Shown here: positions 60,635 to 64,000 of the stretch, piece after piece | Layout: each line of letters begins with the position of its first letter | Position numbering within the stretch: the first letter of the stretch is position 1 | Source of the DNA: Cryobacterium aureum | GTDB taxonomy: Bacteria > Actinomycetota > Actinomycetes > Actinomycetales > Microbacteriaceae | Assembly (NCBI RefSeq): GCF_002954245.1 | Contig: NZ_PPTG01000009.1 | Location: 429,461-493,460, forward strand | DNA length: 64,000 nt | Reading direction: 5' to 3' | Program-made: the position numbers and the translations under genes | Notes under the pieces: model-generated | What the model was told of the DNA's origin: nothing | The model's database searches: none | What the model saw: the letters and a program-made list of their open reading frames with translations, nothing else

Positions 60635-61642
60635 TTAGGGTCGTGAGTTGAGGGGCATTTTCGTGCCGGAAGGTTCAATCGCTTGGGTCGGGAGAAGTCG
60701 TGGGATTCCCCGGACGAAGACGACCATGATCATCAGCTCAACGAGGGTCTGGGTGACGACGACTAGTGGGGCGAGGTCGAACGCGGCAGGCAAGGCCAGG
60801 ACGAGCGGCAGGACAACGAGGGAGTTTCGGGTGACGCCGCTGAACACGATCGCCCGGCGTCCCGGCACGTCGAGCCGTGCGATCCGGCCTGCCACAGCCC
60901 CGATCGGCACCATAACGGCAGCGAACAGCACGAAGACGGGGATGGCGAGAAGCAGCGTGGCGAGCTTTTGCCCGACGCCGGTGATCTGCGAGGCCACCAC
61001 GACGGCGAGGGTGAGCATCATTAGCGGCACCATCGCCCCCAGCATGACGTCCTGCACGATCCGCCCGGCACGGGTCTGGGCTGCGGCGAGCTGCGTGAGC
61101 CCGGCCACCGCGAGGGGCAGGGCGATCAGGAGCAGAAACGCGTCAACGAAGGGTGCAAGGTCAACGGCCTGCACGAATTCAGCCCCGACGAACAGCGACA
61201 GGTAGAGCGGGAGCAGCAGCATTTGGGCGAGCATGAGCAGCGGGGCGGCAGCAAGTAGACGTTCCCTGGCGCCGCCGGCGATGCCGGTGAACACGATGAC
61301 GTAGTCCACGCACGGAGTCAGCAGCACGAACAGCACTCCGACGAGCAAAACCCGGTCGTGGGCGACGATCCGAGACAGCAGGAACACGACGACCGGGACG
61401 GCCACGAAATTGACCACGAGGATCGTGGACAGAAACCGCCAATCGCGAAATGCCTGCCCGATCTTCGCGAACGGAACCCCCAGGAACGTCGCGTAGAGGA
61501 GCAGCCCAAGGACGGGGTTGATCGCGAGCTCAACCGGGGACGCGACCCCAGGAATCAGAAGGCCGATCCCGGCGCCGGCCGCGAGCGCGGCAAGGTACAG
61601 CGGCACCTGATGCCGCTCCATCCACTCCACGCCCGCTCGCAC
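60635..61642 (-). CDS. arsenic-resistance-type permease (ACR3/BASS superfamily)
   Basis: This 335-residue membrane protein has about ten hydrophobic segments. VVNFVAVPVVVFLLSRIVAH, VLFVLLTPCVDYVIVFTGIAGG with a conserved Cys, and GRRAIVFSGVTRNSLVVLPL are typical of ACR3-like and bile-acid:sodium-symporter-fold carriers often annotated as arsenic resistance protein. It would export arsenite or transport an organic anion. It is divergent from the dprA remnant. Confidence 0.82.
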   Translation of the reverse strand: MRAGVEWMERHQVPLYLAALAAGAGIGLLIPGVASPVELAINPVLGLLLYATFLGVPFAKIGQAFRDWRFLSTILVVNFVAVPVVVFLLSRIVAHDRVLLVGVLFVLLTPCVDYVIVFTGIAGGARERLLAAAPLLMLAQMLLLPLYLSLFVGAEFVQAVDLAPFVDAFLLLIALPLAVAGLTQLAAAQTRAGRIVQDVMLGAMVPLMMLTLAVVVASQITGVGQKLATLLLAIPVFVLFAAVMVPIGAVAGRIARLDVPGRRAIVFSGVTRNSLVVLPLVLALPAAFDLAPLVVVTQTLVELMIMVVFVRGIPRLLPTQAIEPSGTKMPLNSRP

Positions 61643-61710
61643 GCTCCCATCCTGTCAGGCTTGGTCGGGATCGCAAGCGCACCCTGTATTCAGGTTGAGG
61701 AGTCCTGGCC

Positions 61711-62457
61711 ATGGATGAAGAACGAGACGCGCGAACGACACTCGCAGCACTGTCCGAGCCTGGCGACACGATCACGGGAACCTTGGTCTCCCGGCTCGGC
61801 GCCGCAGCCACCGTGCAGCTGATCACCTCGGGCGATCGGCTTCCCAACGGCATCGACCCAGCCGAGGGCGAGTTGTGGCCACGACGACTGGCCCCGCGCA
61901 TCAATCCCGGCCAGATCGACCGAATCCTCGCCGACATGGAACGGCACGACCTGCGTTTACTCACACCCGAGGACATCGACTGGCCGGGCGAACTGCAGCA
62001 GCTCGGCACAAGCGCGCCGATCGTACTCTGGCTCAAGGGCGACCCCGGCCAACCATCCACGCCGCTCCCCGGCCGCGTAACCATCGTCGGTGCCCGTGCC
62101 GCGACGGCCTATGGCAGCCAGGTCGCGACCGAGCTCACCTCCAAACTCGCCTCCCAAGGCCACACCATCCTCTCCGGCGGCGCCTACGGCATGACCGGCC
62201 ACCGATCCGGCTCGCTCAACGTCGCCGGACAGGCCCACGCGCTAGGCCGTCCGGTCGGCGCCGTCCCCGGCCCGGTGACGAGCCCGGCGAGTGCCGGCTG
62301 CCATCGACTGTTCCAGGAGGGCATCGCGAGCCTCGTCATCGACGCACAGCACGTGACCGACCTGCTGGACTCCACCGCTGGCTTCTCCGGAGATCGAACG
62401 TTCGCGTACTCCGCCACGAGACGGTTTAGTCGCACCGGTCCTGACTTGAAATTCTAA
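61711..62457 (+). pseudogene. dprA: dprA/smf with a large internal deletion
   Basis: The start (ARTTLAALSEPGDTITGTLV, DLRLLTPEDIDWPGELQQLG, RVTIVGARAATAYGSQVATE, ILSGGAYGM) and end (HRSGSLNVAGQAHALGRPVG, VPGPVTSPASAGCHRLF) match DprA, the single-strand DNA and RecA loader of transformation. About 90-100 residues between GGAYGID and WRSGSLN are missing, although the frame stays open. This removes much of the Rossmann core, so the product is probably inactive. Confidence 0.82.
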
Positions 62458-62461
62458 GCGG

Positions 62462-63480
62462 ATGTCCACCCGACGACCGCAGGCCTCGATCGGCGACGAG
62501 CTGTCCAACCTCGGAATCGGACTTCTGGTGTGTGCGGCAGTGTTGACCCTGCTGCTGCGCGCTGCAGGCGCTGTCGCGGCCTGGGCGACCGGGATTGCGC
62601 GACCGGTCGGCGGTCCGGAGTCTAGGCTCGCCGTGCTTCTCGATCCAGGTAACCCCGCGGCGGTGCTGCAAGCACCGGGTTTGAACCGTTTTGCATTTTG
62701 GGTGACGGCAATCCTGCTGGTGGGTCTGGCATCCGCTGCTGCATTCTGGTTGTGGCGGATATTCAGGGGCGCGGTTGTCACGACCACGGTCGATTCGCAC
62801 CGCATCGCCGGTATCGCAACGCGGACCGAGGTGGCTCGGGCTGTATCGAAAACTGCAATCTTGAAGCGCGCGGCGCACCTCCGCCCGTCCCTCATAAAGG
62901 CCGGCCCGACCGACATTGGGTATCAAATTGGTCGATCCGGCAACACCGCGGTCTGGGCGAGCGTCGAGGACTCGATCCTGGCCATCGGACCGTCGCGTTC
63001 CGGCAAAGGCGCGCACGGCAGCGGATGGACCCGGTCGCGGTCTTGGATCCGCAGCAGCTGACGGCCGGCGTGCCGGCGGGACTGCGGTGGTCGCCGATTC
63101 GCGGTTGCGAAGACCAGCTCACGGCGATGATCCGCGCAGCCGGACTCGCCGCCGGAACCGGACTGGCCGCGGGCGGCGTCGACGGCGGCGGGTTCTGGGA
63201 GGCCACGACCCGCACGGCCCTGCAGTCGCTGCTGCACGCGGCCGCACTCGACCACTGCGCGCCGGCTGACCTCTTTCGCTGGGTCCCTGGACCCGGCCGC
63301 CGCCCACGACGCAGTATCCATCCTGATAAGCACACCTGCTGCAGCCACTGGCTGGGGCGAGTCTCTGCGGGCTACGCTCGAGGCCGGCCCACGAACGCGC
63401 GACTCCATCTGGCAGGAGGTTTCGCGCTCGTTGGGCGCCCTAGCACGAGCGTCGGCCCATCCGCCGGCCCCGCTCCCCTG
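62462..63480 (+). pseudogene. TraD/TraG-type conjugative coupling protein gene, broken
   Basis: The first frame gives two membrane helices and VWASVEDSILAIGPSRSGKG, the Walker A region of actinobacterial type IV coupling proteins. There the frame breaks, with loss of about 35 codons, and another frame continues VAVLDPQQLTAGVPAGLRWS, GLAAGTGLAAGGVDGGGFWE and LLHAAALDHCAPADLFRW. Near 63283 a second shift leads to HDAVSIL and TRDSIWQEVSRSLGALA. It once pumped DNA in conjugation and shows that this flank derives from an integrative conjugative element. Confidence 0.8.
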
Positions 63481-63584
63481 AAGAAGATTTCGACTCCATC
63501 GACGGAAATGGTATGGTTCCGAACCCCGTGACAGCACAGACCGTTCGCACGTTCGCGTTGGTATCCATCGGCGGCCGCGCATGG

Positions 63585-63794
63585 CTAGATTTTCGTCAGG
63601 GCTTCGCCCTTGTGCATCGCCACGTGGTCGGTCGTGTCGCTTGCGATCTCATACTGCGGATCATCACGACTGCAGCGGCGAGTGTGGCCTTTGTATTCCA
63701 CGTCTTTCGTATGAATCTTCGTGATGGTGCCGTGCACATGGCCGGCCTCGGAGTTCCAGCGCACGTGATCGCCGATTGAGAATTTATTTATCAT
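63585..63794 (-). CDS. DUF2945 (HVA1-type) small protein
   Basis: This 69-residue protein has FSIGDHVRWNSEAGHVHGTI, HTKDVEYKGHTRRCSRDDPQ and HVAMHKGEALTKI, the small beta fold of the DUF2945/hypervirulence-associated family. GGAAGG precedes the ATG at 63794. The function is not established. Confidence 0.87.
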   Translation of the reverse strand: MINKFSIGDHVRWNSEAGHVHGTITKIHTKDVEYKGHTRRCSRDDPQYEIASDTTDHVAMHKGEALTKI

Positions 63795-63926
63795 GGGTGT
63801 ACCTTCCGCTGTCACAACGTTGCCGAATCTCTTCACCATATTGGCTGTACTACGTCGCCCCGATCTGGATTTGTGAACCGTCCCTGATTTCCTGCCGCTT
63901 TCTTTCTAGTGAAAGGATTCGGTTAT

Positions 63927-64000
63927 GCCCAAGAAATACCCAGATGAGGTTCGTGAGCGAGCGGTTCGTATGACGCTTGATCGTGTGAAGGATTACCCGT
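63927..64000 (+). CDS. IS3-family transposase OrfA, partial at window edge
   Basis: The first 24 codons read MPKKYPDEVRERAVRMTLDR followed by VKDYP, the N-terminal HTH of actinobacterial IS3-type OrfA. GAAAGGA lies 8 nt upstream. The rest of the element is beyond the right edge, and its left end probably lies between 63840 and 63900. Confidence 0.85.

Overview
The window comes from a high-GC actinobacterium, probably of the Micrococcales. The evidence is AGGAG-type ribosome binding sites mixed with GTG starts and leaderless starts, KstR/MftR-like TetR regulators, a single-chain acyl-CoA carboxylase and IS21/IS110/IS3-type elements. No rRNA, complete tRNA or CRISPR array is visible. Product names rest on reading motifs and on remembered family sequences, not on a database search.

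From 1 to about 53 kb the window is a dense catabolic island that reads best as a pathway for camphor or a closely related bicyclic monoterpene. It holds a P450cam-like hydroxylase with an unusual one-piece reductase and an alcohol dehydrogenase (40.3-43.7 kb). It also holds two luciferase-like monooxygenases resembling the 3,6- and 2,5-diketocamphane monooxygenases (15.5-20.1 kb). A flavin reductase fused to an IclR-type sensor domain and a stand-alone riboflavin kinase could supply FMNH2 and FMN to them. Ring opening and side-chain breakdown are served by a 654-residue Baeyer-Villiger monooxygenase, CoA ligases, crotonases, MaoC hydratases, SDRs, a thiolase and a nitronate-monooxygenase-like flavoprotein. 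The expected end product isobutyryl-CoA is handled by an isobutyryl-CoA dehydrogenase, HIBYL-CoA hydrolase, mmsB and mmsA operon (5.8-11.3 kb). ETF with a membrane cytochrome b (11.5-14.2 kb) can take the electrons, and a fused acyl-CoA carboxylase (30.7-33.8 kb) could take propionyl-CoA onward.

Two dispersed regulatory motifs tie the island together. A 16-bp imperfect palindrome (consensus TCAACR-N4-CGTTGA, or TGTAGA as the right half) sits on or next to the promoters of the upper-pathway transcription units, usually over the -35 box. An 18-bp motif (TACTNG-N6-CNAGTA) occurs as tandem pairs with an exact 20-bp period before mmsA, between etfB and the thiolase gene, and before an SDR/crotonase pair. 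Two TetR proteins (713, 49851) and one MarR protein (5249) are candidate regulators.

The island shows much rearrangement. There is a decayed second copy of a CoA ligase and CMD block (17.4-18.1 kb), a truncated FAD dehydrogenase joined to crotonase debris (21.0-21.35 kb), a CoA ligase with one in-frame TGA (34.5-36.1 kb) and a broken cupin gene. An IS110 remnant and an IS21 element bracket the P450 module, and next to the IS21 is a possible relaxase fragment.

From 53.6 kb on the content changes to island-border material. A roughly 175-bp direct repeat ending in a tRNA 3' half, probably tRNA-Pro, occurs at 53.6-53.8 and 57.6-57.8 kb. It brackets an excisionase-like stub, a small membrane protein and an ABC exporter. 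Beyond it lie a truncated MFS gene, a HigBA-type toxin-antitoxin pair, an arsenic-type permease, a dprA gene with an internal deletion, a broken conjugative coupling-protein gene, a DUF2945 gene and the start of an IS3-type transposase.
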